A DNA stretch of 33,535 nt from the NCBI GenBank assembly GCA_036653715.1, contig JAVVTL010000009.1:1-33535 (forward strand). Reading direction: 5' to 3'. The notes under the pieces were generated by a model. It was not told where the DNA came from and ran no database searches. It saw only the letters and a list, made by a program, of their open reading frames with translations. Below, piece by piece: positions 1 through 7,168 of this stretch; the stretch's first letter is position 1, and each line of letters begins with the position of its first letter. This DNA is from Scatomorpha sp036653715. Lineage in GTDB: Bacteria; Bacillota; Clostridia; Oscillospirales; Oscillospiraceae. Position numbers and translations under genes: made by a program.

Positions 1-178
1 GCTTATTGTGTATAAGCTTTTCTTACATTGTTTAATTTACAAGGTACACATGTGCATTTCCCGTTCGGTGGACGCTGCCGTTTTGCTTGGTCGGTTTTTG
101 TCCGCCGCCGTGTGGTGCTTTGCTAATATAACATCATACGGCGGTCATGTCAAGCCTTTTTTCTGCAAGTTTTCGTTC
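1..178. other. Gene-free left edge with leftward leader
   Basis: No convincing coding region lies between the window edge and the end of the FAH-family gene. The stretch holds a strong leftward promoter (listed separately), about 118 bases of the leader it would produce, and a small inverted repeat at 1-17 (GCTTAT, 5-base loop, ATAAGC). On the minus strand a six-codon frame starts at 57 (Met-His-Met-Cys-Thr-Leu-stop) behind a weak GGGAA, which is too short to claim as a gene. The gene served by this leader lies outside the window. Confidence 0.5.
125..153 (-). promoter_or_regulatory. Strong sigma-A-type promoter, leftward
   Basis: On the minus strand a perfect -35 (TTGACA, 148-153) is followed by a 17-base spacer and a -10 (TATATT, 125-130). 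Transcription would start near 118 and run off the left edge. The promoter begins 26 bases after the stop codon of the FAH-family gene, so it serves whatever lies to the left, not the genes listed here. The hexamers and spacing are seen directly; activity is inferred. Confidence 0.75.
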
Positions 179-1015
179 TTATTCAACTTCATTTTCAAGG
201 ACGCCGATGCCGTCTATTTCGCAGCGGACTATGTCGCCCGATTTGAGATACCTCGGAGGCTCGAAGCCCATGCCGACGCCCGCCGGAGTGCCCATGCTGA
301 TGATGCTGCCGGCCTTGAGGGTCATGCCCCGAGACAGCTCGGCAATGACATAGGCTATCCCGAAAATCATGCTGTGCGTATTGCCGTCCTGCCGCTTCTC
401 GCCGTTCACGAAGCAGCGTATGCCGCAATTTTCCGGCGCGGGCAGCTCGTCCTTCGTGACTATCCACGGGCCCATCACGGTATGCGTGTCGAGGCTCTTG
501 CCGAAATAGAACTGCTTATGGTCCCGCTGGACATTGCGGGCGGAGACGTCGTTGAGGATGCTGTAGCCGAGGACATAGTCGAAGGCGTTCTCATAAGAGA
601 CGGCGTATGCGTCCCTGCCGAGGACAACGCAAAGCTCGGACTCGTAATCGAGGCTGTCAACTATATCAAAGTGTCCGTCAATTTTCGCGTCGGGGCCTGC
701 AATCACAGCGGCGCGCTTGCTGAAATAGACCGCCTTGCCCTCCTTGCGGGTGAAGTCGTCCTTGCCCCAGCGGGCGGCCTCCTCGCCGTGCTCGGCGTAG
801 TTCATGCCGAGGCAGATGACGTCCTGCTTCGGCTCGGGAATAGGCGCCAAAAGGCGCACCTCGGCGAGCTTCAGGGCTTTTCCCGGAGCGGGGCTTTCGC
901 CCTTTGCGAGTGCGTCTATGAGCGCGTTCATGTCGGAGGCAAGCTCGCGGACAAGGTCGCCCTCCACGAGACCTGCGCGGACTGCGCCCTGATGTTCGTA
1001 TGTGACAAGCTTCAT
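179..1015 (-). CDS. Fumarylacetoacetate hydrolase (FAH) family protein
   Basis: This 278-residue cytosolic enzyme belongs to the FAH fold, whose members hydrolyse or decarboxylate acyl-pyruvate-type compounds with a bound Mg2+/Mn2+. Residues 50-275 form the FAH domain. The metal ligands fit E125 and E127 in the DYESEL segment and D156 in NDVSARN; GPWIVT (182-187) and GTPAGVG (242-248) are family hallmarks. Length matches the single-domain bacterial type (2-hydroxyhepta-2,4-diene-1,7-dioate isomerase / fumarylpyruvate hydrolase annotations), but the substrate cannot be read from sequence. The ATG has GAGG eight bases upstream. It follows the zinc-ribbon membrane gene after 10 bases and is probably co-transcribed with it. 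No aromatic catabolism genes are nearby, so a housekeeping oxaloacetate/acylpyruvate clean-up role is as likely as catabolism. Confidence 0.9.
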   Translation of the reverse strand: MKLVTYEHQGAVRAGLVEGDLVRELASDMNALIDALAKGESPAPGKALKLAEVRLLAPIPEPKQDVICLGMNYAEHGEEAARWGKDDFTRKEGKAVYFSKRAAVIAGPDAKIDGHFDIVDSLDYESELCVVLGRDAYAVSYENAFDYVLGYSILNDVSARNVQRDHKQFYFGKSLDTHTVMGPWIVTKDELPAPENCGIRCFVNGEKRQDGNTHSMIFGIAYVIAELSRGMTLKAGSIISMGTPAGVGMGFEPPRYLKSGDIVRCEIDGIGVLENEVE

Positions 1016-1025
1016 TTTTGCGACC

Positions 1026-1577
1026 TCACTTCAATATTTTGATGTCCCCGATTATTGGAAGGGGCGCGCGCTTGCCGCGCGAGACATTGGTTAAGCCTTT
1101 TATGAGGCAGACTATTCCGATGGAATAGCCCGCAAGCTCCGCCGCCCAGCCTATGACCGGGATGAAGGAGCAGACCCACGCGAGTATGCAGAAAAGGGAG
1201 AGTGCAAGCCCCTGATTGCAATGGTATTTGAGGAATTGGGAGTTCGGGCGCGTAAGCAGGGGGATGAGGAGCAAAAAGCCGAGGTAGCAGAGATAGCCGA
1301 GGCTCTTGTTGTCCCTTACATCCGAGTCGTATTCCGCCTCCCACTGGGCGGAGCCGCTGTGTTTTTCGTGTTTTTCCTCGCGTGCGGCAGAGTTCGCGTA
1401 GTTATATGAATAGTGGTATTCGCCGTCGTTTTTCTTTTTGGGTTCCTCTGCACGGGCGGCGGAAGCGCTTGAGGAGGCGCTCGTTTTTGCCTCTGCGGCG
1501 TCTGTCATTGTGCCGCAGGCGGGGCAGGAATCGTCGCCATCCGGCACATATGCGCCGCACCTCTTGCAATAGCTCAT
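1026..1577 (-). CDS. Zinc-ribbon plus DUF4870/Tic20-like membrane protein
   Basis: A 183-residue protein of unknown function. An N-terminal zinc ribbon has C4, C7, C18 and C21 in CxxC...CxxC form. A polar Ala/Ser/Lys/Glu-rich linker follows (about 25-90). The C-terminal part (about 90-165) has two to three hydrophobic helices with the Leu-Leu-Ile-Pro-Leu and Lys-Tyr-His-x-Asn-Gln-Gly pattern typical of DUF4870/Tic20-like small membrane proteins, then a conserved basic tail. I chose the ATG at 1577 because it gives the zinc ribbon at the N-terminus, has GGAG upstream and lies 32 bases below a clear -10; an upstream in-frame ATG at 1685 would place 36 unlikely residues across that promoter. It leads a two-gene unit with the FAH-family gene. 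Confidence 0.8.
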   Translation of the reverse strand: MSYCKRCGAYVPDGDDSCPACGTMTDAAEAKTSASSSASAARAEEPKKKNDGEYHYSYNYANSAAREEKHEKHSGSAQWEAEYDSDVRDNKSLGYLCYLGFLLLIPLLTRPNSQFLKYHCNQGLALSLFCILAWVCSFIPVIGWAAELAGYSIGIVCLIKGLTNVSRGKRAPLPIIGDIKILK

Positions 1578-1608
1578 TCTTCCATCTCCAAGTACAATAT
1601 AGGCATAT

Positions 1609-1637
1609 ATTATACGATATTTTGACGCGCCTTGCAA
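1609..1637 (-). promoter_or_regulatory. Sigma-A-type promoter of the zinc-ribbon gene
   Basis: Minus strand: -35 TTGCAA (1632-1637), 17-base spacer, -10 TATAAT (1609-1614). Transcription would start near 1602, giving a leader of about 25 bases before the ATG at 1577. This placement supports the shorter start chosen for the gene. Confidence 0.75.
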
Positions 1638-1961
1638 GTAAAAGCTGCATTTTCGGCGTCGCGCAATTGTTTTTGCAGATAGCATTAGCCAATTTCGGGC
1701 CGCGATGTTATGCAGTAAAAAGAAAAATATTGCAAGTTTGAAACCAAAAGCGTTGTTTTGCCAATATTACGGGTGACGGCCGTTGAAAAATAACGAAGTT
1801 GCCTCCGACGTTTTTCTCACCCTCCGGTCGAACGCCGACAAAATCAGCCCGACAGGGAGATTTTTCCGCGGCACTATTACTATTATAATGTGACGCACAG
1901 CCTGCCAAAAAACACGGTTTTTTGACAGGCTGTGCGGGTTTTTCCCCTCTGCTGTATTATA
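1638..1961 (-). other. Gene-free stretch with foldable RNA-like element
   Basis: No credible gene lies between the zinc-ribbon gene's promoter and the sleB stop. The stretch contains several inverted repeats that pair better as minus-strand RNA. CGGAG (1803-1807) and CTTCG (1794-1798) close a GCAA tetraloop, with a G.U pair only on the minus strand. GAAAAA/TTTTTC (1811-1816 with 1785-1790) and GGGTGA/TCACCC (1817-1822 with 1771-1776) stack outside it. The same GGGTGAGA can instead pair with TCTCCCT near 1854-1860, so two folds exclude each other. A long hairpin sits at 1895-1935. A TATAAT at 1882-1887 with TTGGCA 15 bases upstream could start a leftward RNA. It may be a small RNA, a leader, or a copy of a dispersed repeat. 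Confidence 0.35.
1895..1935. terminator. Long hairpin downstream of sleB
   Basis: A near-perfect inverted repeat with arms of 19 bases and a 3-base loop lies 26 bases after the sleB stop. The single imperfect position is C/A if read on the plus strand but a U.G wobble if read on the minus strand, so the minus-strand RNA folds without interruption. This suggests it ends or protects the sleB transcript. However, the T-run (GGGTTTTT, 1936-1943) lies on the plus-strand side, so orientation is uncertain. Confidence 0.55.
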
Positions 1962-2648
1962 TTATGAGCAGAAGCGGTGCTTGCCTATTGTTGTTATCAG
2001 CGGACGCGACCATATCCACTTGCTGGTGGCGGTCGAGGGATTGAAATAATAGATAGCCCCGCCCGAGGGGTCGGTGCCGTTCATGGCGTCCCGCGCGGCC
2101 TTATAGGCGCTGTCCGCCACGGGCTGGTCCCACTGCCCGTCCTGAAGGCAGGAAAAGGCTCCCGGCTGATAAATTACTCCCGACATGCTGTTCGGAAACG
2201 ACGGGTGGTCTATGCGGTTCAGCACCACCGCGCCCACGGCGACCTGCCCGCTGTAGGACTCGCCGCGCGACTCGGCGGATATGAGCTTCGCGAGCAGCGC
2301 AACGTCGCCGGAGACTGCGCCCGAAGACCCGCCGCCCGAGGAGGAGCCTCCGCCGGAGGCTATGCCGAGCGCCGAGAGAGTCTGCGCGCCTGCGCGTCCG
2401 TCCGCCGTGAGGCCGTTTTGCTTTTGGAATTTTTTGACGGCGCTCTCCGTGCCGCTGCCGTATACTCCGTCCGCAGAGCCGGAATATAAGCCCGCCTCAC
2501 TCAGCTTCTGCTGTATCTGCTTTACCGTGTCGCCATATGAGCCGCGCCCGTAGGTCACTGCGCCCGCGGTCTGCGCGAGCACTATGATAAATATATTCAC
2601 CGCGAATATGACGGTCAGAGCAAGCAGCAGTCTTTTTTTGTTTAGCAT
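1962..2648 (-). CDS. Spore cortex-lytic enzyme, SleB type
   Basis: A 228-residue exported hydrolase predicted to cut spore-cortex peptidoglycan during germination. Residues 1-30 form a signal peptide/membrane anchor. Residues 38-93 are a peptidoglycan-binding (PG_binding_1) repeat with the G-x-G-T-x-S-A-V-x-x-F-Q pattern. A Gly/Ser linker (99-114) leads to a Hydrolase_2 catalytic domain (115-228). E126 in the SAESRGE segment is the expected catalytic Glu, and the N-R-I-D-H-P and Y-F-N-P segments are family hallmarks. I start at the ATG at 2648 because AAGGGG lies nine bases upstream; an ATG at 2666 lacks a site. The start codon abuts the T-run of a terminator, and a possible forespore promoter lies just upstream. 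The ypeB partner often found beside sleB is not present here. Confidence 0.9.
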   Translation of the reverse strand: MLNKKRLLLALTVIFAVNIFIIVLAQTAGAVTYGRGSYGDTVKQIQQKLSEAGLYSGSADGVYGSGTESAVKKFQKQNGLTADGRAGAQTLSALGIASGGGSSSGGGSSGAVSGDVALLAKLISAESRGESYSGQVAVGAVVLNRIDHPSFPNSMSGVIYQPGAFSCLQDGQWDQPVADSAYKAARDAMNGTDPSGGAIYYFNPSTATSKWIWSRPLITTIGKHRFCS

Positions 2649-2688
2649 AAAAAATCGCCCCTTCATACTATTAGAATACGAAGGAGCG
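2649..2688 (-). terminator. Terminator of the gdpP-to-lipoprotein run
   Basis: Minus strand: a 9-bp stem (CGCTCCTTC at 2680-2688 with GAAGGGGCG at 2656-2664), extendable inward with a few A.T and G.U pairs, then A and six T's (2649-2654). The ATG of sleB follows at once (2648), and the AAGGGG of the 3' arm is the sleB ribosome binding site. The element therefore probably ends the upstream operon and, in any read-through RNA, hides the sleB ribosome binding site. Confidence 0.75.
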
Positions 2689-2702
2689 GCTTTTGTTATT
2701 CA
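2672..2702 (-). promoter_or_regulatory. Possible sigma-G-like (forespore) promoter of sleB
   Basis: Minus strand: TGAATA (2697-2702), 18-base spacer, TATTCTA (2672-2678). The first element equals the usual sigma-G -35 and the second matches 5 of 7 positions of CATACTA. Known sleB genes are forespore-expressed under sigma-G, so function and motif agree. Transcription would begin in the loop or 3' arm of the terminator hairpin, so the sleB message would escape both termination and sequestration of its ribosome binding site. The motif is seen; its use is inferred. Confidence 0.45.
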
Positions 2703-2719
2703 GATTGGGGATTGCTAAA

Positions 2720-3355
2720 TTAAGGATTGAGCGCGCCGATGACGACGTGGTTTGCGGTCGCGTCGCCGATGACGCCGAGGCCCTCGGCATAGGCGACCTC
2801 TCCCTCGCAGGAGATGGCGCTGCTGCCGCTTGTGATGTCGAAGCTGCCGCCGTTTATGGCGAGCGAGCCGGTGCAGATTATGCCGGCGGCATTCTCGCCG
2901 TCGGTGTTTATGGTGAGAGAGCCGTCGCCGGAGATTTTGAGGTTGCCCTTGATTTTCTCGTCGCCGCCGCCGATGGCGGACATGCCGTTTGTGGTGGCGA
3001 TGGAGTTTGCGCCGACGAGGACTATCTCAAGGTCGCCGGAAAACGATATGCCAAGATAGCTGCCGTATTCCGAGGACATTTTGACGTCCGTCAGAGTGAG
3101 GACGCCGTCCTTGTAGTCGGCGTTGAGGTAGCTGACGCCGGTGGGCTGGCCGTTTGTGACGACGGGGATGCCGCAGACGACAAGCTCGCTCACGGGCTGC
3201 GGAAGCGGAGTCGGCGTGGCGGCGGGCTGTTCGATATCCGTCGGTGAGGCGCTGCTCACATCTGTCGGGGTGGCGTTCGCGTCGTTCTTTGCGCCGCAGG
3301 CGCAGAGAGTCGCGAGCAGGAGGACGGCAAGAATCAAGCTTGCAGTTTTTTTCAT
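2720..3355 (-). CDS. Lipoprotein with beta-helix-like repeats
   Basis: A 211-residue predicted surface lipoprotein. Residues 1-20 form a signal peptide ending in a lipobox-like Leu-Cys-Ala-Cys, so C20 is the likely lipidated residue. A Thr/Pro/Ser-rich spacer follows to about residue 57. Residues 60-200 contain loose repeats of the type Gly-x-Leu-x-Ile-x-Gly/Gly-Ser-Leu-x-Ile, alternating hydrophobic strands with Gly/Asn turns. This resembles right-handed beta-helix, carbohydrate-binding (DUF4353/Cthe_2159-like) proteins, often found on the clostridial cell surface. No catalytic residues are recognisable. It follows thrS by 30 bases and appears to be the last gene of the long leftward run, ending just before a terminator. 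Binding to wall polysaccharide is an inference. Confidence 0.7.
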   Translation of the reverse strand: MKKTASLILAVLLLATLCACGAKNDANATPTDVSSASPTDIEQPAATPTPLPQPVSELVVCGIPVVTNGQPTGVSYLNADYKDGVLTLTDVKMSSEYGSYLGISFSGDLEIVLVGANSIATTNGMSAIGGGDEKIKGNLKISGDGSLTINTDGENAAGIICTGSLAINGGSFDITSGSSAISCEGEVAYAEGLGVIGDATANHVVIGALNP

Positions 3356-3385
3356 ATGTCTTTCAGCCTTCCAATACTAAATGGT

Positions 3386-5131
3386 TTACAGGCGGCGGGT
3401 TTGGATTTCCTCAAGCGCGTCCGCAATGAATTTATCGAGCGGCATTGCGCCCATATCCCCGCCTGTGCGTGTGCGGACGGCAACAGCCCCCGCCTCGGCC
3501 TCTTTTTCGCCGATGACGAGCATATAGGGTATCTTCATGGACTGTGCCTCGCGGATTTTGTAGCCGATTTTCTCGTTGCGGAAATCGCTCTCCACGCGGA
3601 TGCCGGCGGCGTTTAGCTTGTCCGCCACGGACTTCGCATATTCACGGCTTTTGTCGGTAATGTTCATGACCTTGACCTGCACGGGTGCGAGCCACATGGG
3701 GAAAGCGCCGGCAAAGTGCTCGGTGATGACGCCAATGAAGCGCTCGATGGAGCCGAAGGCGACGCGGTGTATCATGACGGGGCGATGCTTCTCGCCGTCC
3801 GCGCCGATATATTCGAGCTCAAAACGCTCGGGCATTTGGAAGTCGAGCTGGATGGTTCCGCACTGCCATGTGCGGCCGATGCTGTCCTCAAGGTGGAAGT
3901 CGAGCTTGGGGCCGTAGAAAGCGCCGTCGCCCTCGTTTATTTCGTAAACCTTGCCGAGAGAATCCATCGCCTCGCGCAGGCCGTTCGTGGCTATCTGCCA
4001 GTCCTCCTCCGCGCCCATATGGTCGGCGGGCATGGTGGAAAGCTCGATTTTGTATTTGAGACCGAACTTGGAATAGACCTCGTCAAACAGGCGGGTGACG
4101 CCGATGATTTCGTCCTTTATCTGTTCGCGGGTCATGAAGATATGCGCATCGTCCTGCGTGAAGCAGCGGACGCGGAACAGGCCGTGGAGCGCGCCCGAAA
4201 GCTCGTGTCTGTGGACAAGTCCCAGCTCGCCGACGCGCAGGGGCAAATCGCGATAGGAGTGCGGCTCGGACTTATAGACGAGCATTCCGCCGGGGCAGTT
4301 CATGGGCTTGACGGCGAAGTCCTCGCCGTCAATGACGGTGGTATACATGTTGTCCTTGTAGTGGTCCCAGTGACCGCTGCGGTGCCAAAGCTCCTGATTC
4401 AGTATCATGGGTGTGGAGATTTCGACATAGCCGTAGCGCTTGTGGACTTCACGCCAGTATTCGATGAGGGTATTTTTGAGAATCATGCCCTTGGGCAGGA
4501 AGAAGGGGAAGCCGGGGCCTTCGTCCATGAGCGTGAAAAGGCCAAGCTCCTTGCCGAGCTTGCGGTGGTCGCGGCGCTTTGCCTCCTCGATTCGGGCAAG
4601 ATAGGTGTCCAGCTCCTCCTTGGAGGGGAAGCAGGTGCCGTAGATTCTCTGGAGCATTTTGCGGCTGGAATCGCCGCGCCAGTAGGCGCCGGTGCAGCTC
4701 GTGAGCTTTATGCCGTTGCCCTTGATTCTGCCGGTGCTGTCAAGGTGGGGGCCGGCGCAGAGGTCGGTGAAGTCGCCCTGCCTGTAGAAGCTGAGGGCCA
4801 CGTCCTCCGGCAGGTCGTTTATGAGCTCGATTTTATACGGCTCGTCCTTCATGAACTCCAATGCCTCGGCACGGGAAAGCTCAAAGCGCTCCAACTTGAG
4901 TTTTTCCTTGCAAAGCTTGCGCATTTCGGCCTCAATCGCCTCAAGATGCTCGGGCGTAAAGACGGTCGGAGAGTCGAGGTCGTAGTAGAAGCCGTCCTCT
5001 ATGGAGGGGCCGATGGCGAATTTCGTATCGGGGTAGAGATGCTTTATCGCCTGAGCCATGATGTGCGAGCAGGTGTGGCGGTAGGCGTCCCTGTATTCTT
5101 TATTTGCGAAGCTGTATTTGTTTTCTTCCAT
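3386..5131 (-). CDS. Threonyl-tRNA synthetase lacking the TGS domain
   Basis: A 581-residue cytosolic class II aminoacyl-tRNA synthetase that charges tRNA-Thr. The editing domain starts almost at residue 1: HTCSH at 19-23 and CAGPH at 125-129 supply the His/Cys editing residues. The catalytic core has the zinc ligands C279 (MNCPGG), H330 (DDAH) and H455 (MIHR), with class II motif 2 near 318-325 and motif 3 near 455-465. A C-terminal anticodon-binding domain ends the protein. E. coli ThrRS has about 640 residues; the missing 60 are the N-terminal TGS domain. The ATG at 5131 has GGGAGG upstream and no extension could encode a TGS. Only 55 bases separate it from natB, so no T-box leader fits. 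It is probably transcribed with the upstream genes. Confidence 0.97.
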   Translation of the reverse strand: MEENKYSFANKEYRDAYRHTCSHIMAQAIKHLYPDTKFAIGPSIEDGFYYDLDSPTVFTPEHLEAIEAEMRKLCKEKLKLERFELSRAEALEFMKDEPYKIELINDLPEDVALSFYRQGDFTDLCAGPHLDSTGRIKGNGIKLTSCTGAYWRGDSSRKMLQRIYGTCFPSKEELDTYLARIEEAKRRDHRKLGKELGLFTLMDEGPGFPFFLPKGMILKNTLIEYWREVHKRYGYVEISTPMILNQELWHRSGHWDHYKDNMYTTVIDGEDFAVKPMNCPGGMLVYKSEPHSYRDLPLRVGELGLVHRHELSGALHGLFRVRCFTQDDAHIFMTREQIKDEIIGVTRLFDEVYSKFGLKYKIELSTMPADHMGAEEDWQIATNGLREAMDSLGKVYEINEGDGAFYGPKLDFHLEDSIGRTWQCGTIQLDFQMPERFELEYIGADGEKHRPVMIHRVAFGSIERFIGVITEHFAGAFPMWLAPVQVKVMNITDKSREYAKSVADKLNAAGIRVESDFRNEKIGYKIREAQSMKIPYMLVIGEKEAEAGAVAVRTRTGGDMGAMPLDKFIADALEEIQTRRL

Positions 5132-5186
5132 ATTTAACCATTCCTCCCGCGTTGCGCTGTCGTGCCGATATTGCCGGCGGCGAACG

Positions 5187-6368
5187 CTATTTTTTGAACA
5201 TGACTTTTTCGCTGTTGAACATTCTCGTCAGCACGAAGCCGCAGGCTACGGAAAGCAGCAGATTGACGGCGACGGTGATGAGGATATTTTGTGCGGCCGC
5301 GGTGAATGAGAAGATTCCCGCCATGGCCTGTACGCTGTTGTAGATGGGGATGAGATAATAATAAAACTCTGTCTTGGCTCCGCCGCCGAACATCGCGGTC
5401 ACGCCCACCAGCATGACGATTATCATGAGGGGTGACACGGCGCTCTGGGCCTCTTTTATGGTTTTGGCGTAGGCGGAGATGATGGAGATTATTGCCACAA
5501 GTAGCAGGACGGTGGATAATATAACGGTTGTGAGCAGGGCGTAGTCCCCCGCGCCGTAAACAGCGGCGGACATATTTCCCGACGCGCCGGACATGAGCTT
5601 CGGCAGTGCCAAAAGTGTTCCGAGCGTGCTGGACGCGCCGGACAGCAGGGCGATTACCGAGAGGGCGACGATTTTTCCGATTGCCAGCCCGCTGCGCTTC
5701 ATGGGGGTCACGAGCATTGTGGCGATTGTGCCGCGCTCCTTCTCGCCCGCAATTGCCTCCGGAGCTATTGCGACGCAGCCGGAAAACAGAAATATCATGA
5801 GCAGCATCGGCAGCATGGACGAGAACATGAAGCCTGTGGAATCCCGCTCGGTGGCGAGGTCAAAGCCCTGACCGCCGGGGTTGAGGTCGAATTTGTTGGC
5901 GAGCGTGCTCTCGTAGCCGTCCAGCATCGAGATGAGCATGCCGTGCGCCGATGCGGATTCCGTGCGGGTGGAGTTATAGTATATCTCCACGAGCGGTGCC
6001 GCCGCGCCCGAGCCGCTTTCGTAGGAGGCGACGTCCGCGTCGAAGTTCTCGGGGAAAACGGCGAGGATATCGAGCTTTTTGTCTGCGACCTCGGCCTTTG
6101 CGGCCTCGGCTTCGTCCGCCGTTAAGGCGCTTATCTCAAAGTCGGTGTCCTTGAGCATGGCGCTCACGGTCTGCGGCATATTGAGGGCGCGCAGGGTGTA
6201 TTTGTAGTCCTCGTCGGGCGTGAACATGCCGGTTAGGGCGCTGCCCATGAAGGAATAGATGACATAAATCATGATGCCGGGCAGGAGAATCGTCGAGAGC
6301 ACCATGCGTTTGTCGCTGAAAAAGCGGAAAAGCTCTTTCTTTACAATGACCGAAATGTTGTTTTTCAT
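5187..6368 (-). CDS. ABC transporter permease, NatB-like (ABC-2 family)
   Basis: A 393-residue integral membrane permease. A first membrane helix (about 22-43) is followed by a long extracytoplasmic domain (about 50-175) and then five to six helices (about 180-380), with the conserved E-K-E-R-G-T motif near 208-217. This order is typical of NatB and related ABC-2 exporters; B. subtilis NatAB extrudes Na+. The ATG overlaps the natA stop as ATGA (6365-6368), so the two genes are translationally coupled. The substrate is inferred from family likeness only; drug or lipid export is possible. The gene sits between ychF-natA and thrS in the long leftward run. Confidence 0.85.
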   Translation of the reverse strand: MKNNISVIVKKELFRFFSDKRMVLSTILLPGIMIYVIYSFMGSALTGMFTPDEDYKYTLRALNMPQTVSAMLKDTDFEISALTADEAEAAKAEVADKKLDILAVFPENFDADVASYESGSGAAAPLVEIYYNSTRTESASAHGMLISMLDGYESTLANKFDLNPGGQGFDLATERDSTGFMFSSMLPMLLMIFLFSGCVAIAPEAIAGEKERGTIATMLVTPMKRSGLAIGKIVALSVIALLSGASSTLGTLLALPKLMSGASGNMSAAVYGAGDYALLTTVILSTVLLLVAIISIISAYAKTIKEAQSAVSPLMIIVMLVGVTAMFGGGAKTEFYYYLIPIYNSVQAMAGIFSFTAAAQNILITVAVNLLLSVACGFVLTRMFNSEKVMFKK

Positions 6369-7150
6369 ACCTCTCCGCCTGCCGTTTCCGCGTAGATGCC
6401 GAAGAATTTATCCTCAAGCGTCATGTCGCCGCAAAGCCGCGCGAGTGTATCGCAATCGGTCATTTTTCCGTTTATGATGATGCCGACGCGGTCGCAGATT
6501 TTTTCCGCAAGGCTGAAAATATGGGTGGAGACGATGATGGTCTTGCCCTGGGCCTTGAGGTCGATGAGATAGTCCGTGACCACCTTGGCGGTGATGACGT
6601 CCAGACCGTTTGTCGGCTCGTCGAAGATGATTATTTCGGGGTCGTGCACGAGCGAGATGGCAAGCGAGGTCTTTTGCTTCATGCCTGTCGAGAGATTTGC
6701 GACCTTTACCTCGGCAAAGTCGCTTATTCCAAACTTTTGGAATATGTAGCTCTTGCGCGTGTCGCGCAGCTCGGGTGCGACGCCATGGAGCGCGGCAAAA
6801 AAATCATAGAGGTAATTCGGGGTGAAAAAATCCTCTAACTTCAGCTCGCTTGTGAGAAAGCCGATTCTTGAACGGACAAGCTCCGGCTGTGATGTGATGC
6901 TTGCGCCATCCAAAATCGCGTCGCCGCTGTCGGGCCTTATGAGGGTCGCCAGCATACGCAGGGTGGTGGTCTTGCCCGCGCCGTTCGGGCCGAGCAGACC
7001 GAAAATTTCGCCCCTTCGCACGGAGAAGGACAGCTCGCTCACTGCGTGAACGACCTTGTCGCGGGTCTTTTCAAGCTTCTGCTGCTTGGCGGAGAGCTTA
7101 AAAGACTTGCAGAGGCCGTTCACGGAAATTATGTCTTCCGCGTCTTCCAT
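6365..7150 (-). CDS. ABC transporter ATP-binding protein, NatA-like
   Basis: A 261-residue ATPase that would energise the adjoining permease at the inner face of the membrane. The Walker A is GPNGAGKT (54-61), the signature is the variant LSTGMKQK (in place of LSGGxxQ), directly followed by the Walker B and D-loop in IIIFDEPTNGLD, and the H-loop is STH further on. The insertion of basic residues between 15 and 35 and the STGM signature resemble NatA. The ATG at 7150 has GGGAGG upstream. The gene lies 18 bases below ychF and overlaps natB by four bases. Confidence 0.9.
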   Translation of the reverse strand: MEDAEDIISVNGLCKSFKLSAKQQKLEKTRDKVVHAVSELSFSVRRGEIFGLLGPNGAGKTTTLRMLATLIRPDSGDAILDGASITSQPELVRSRIGFLTSELKLEDFFTPNYLYDFFAALHGVAPELRDTRKSYIFQKFGISDFAEVKVANLSTGMKQKTSLAISLVHDPEIIIFDEPTNGLDVITAKVVTDYLIDLKAQGKTIIVSTHIFSLAEKICDRVGIIINGKMTDCDTLARLCGDMTLEDKFFGIYAETAGGEV

Positions 7151-7168
7151 ATTCGCATCCTCCCTGTG

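Noticed and set aside
1708..1908. 66-codon minus-strand frame in the structured intergenic region
   Set aside because: It has no ribosome binding site, reads through the inverted repeats and shows no protein-like pattern; the RNA-structure reading fits better.
3716..5137. Open frame of 473 codons on the plus strand opposite thrS
   Set aside because: Antisense shadow; the thrS frame has complete zinc, editing and class II motifs.
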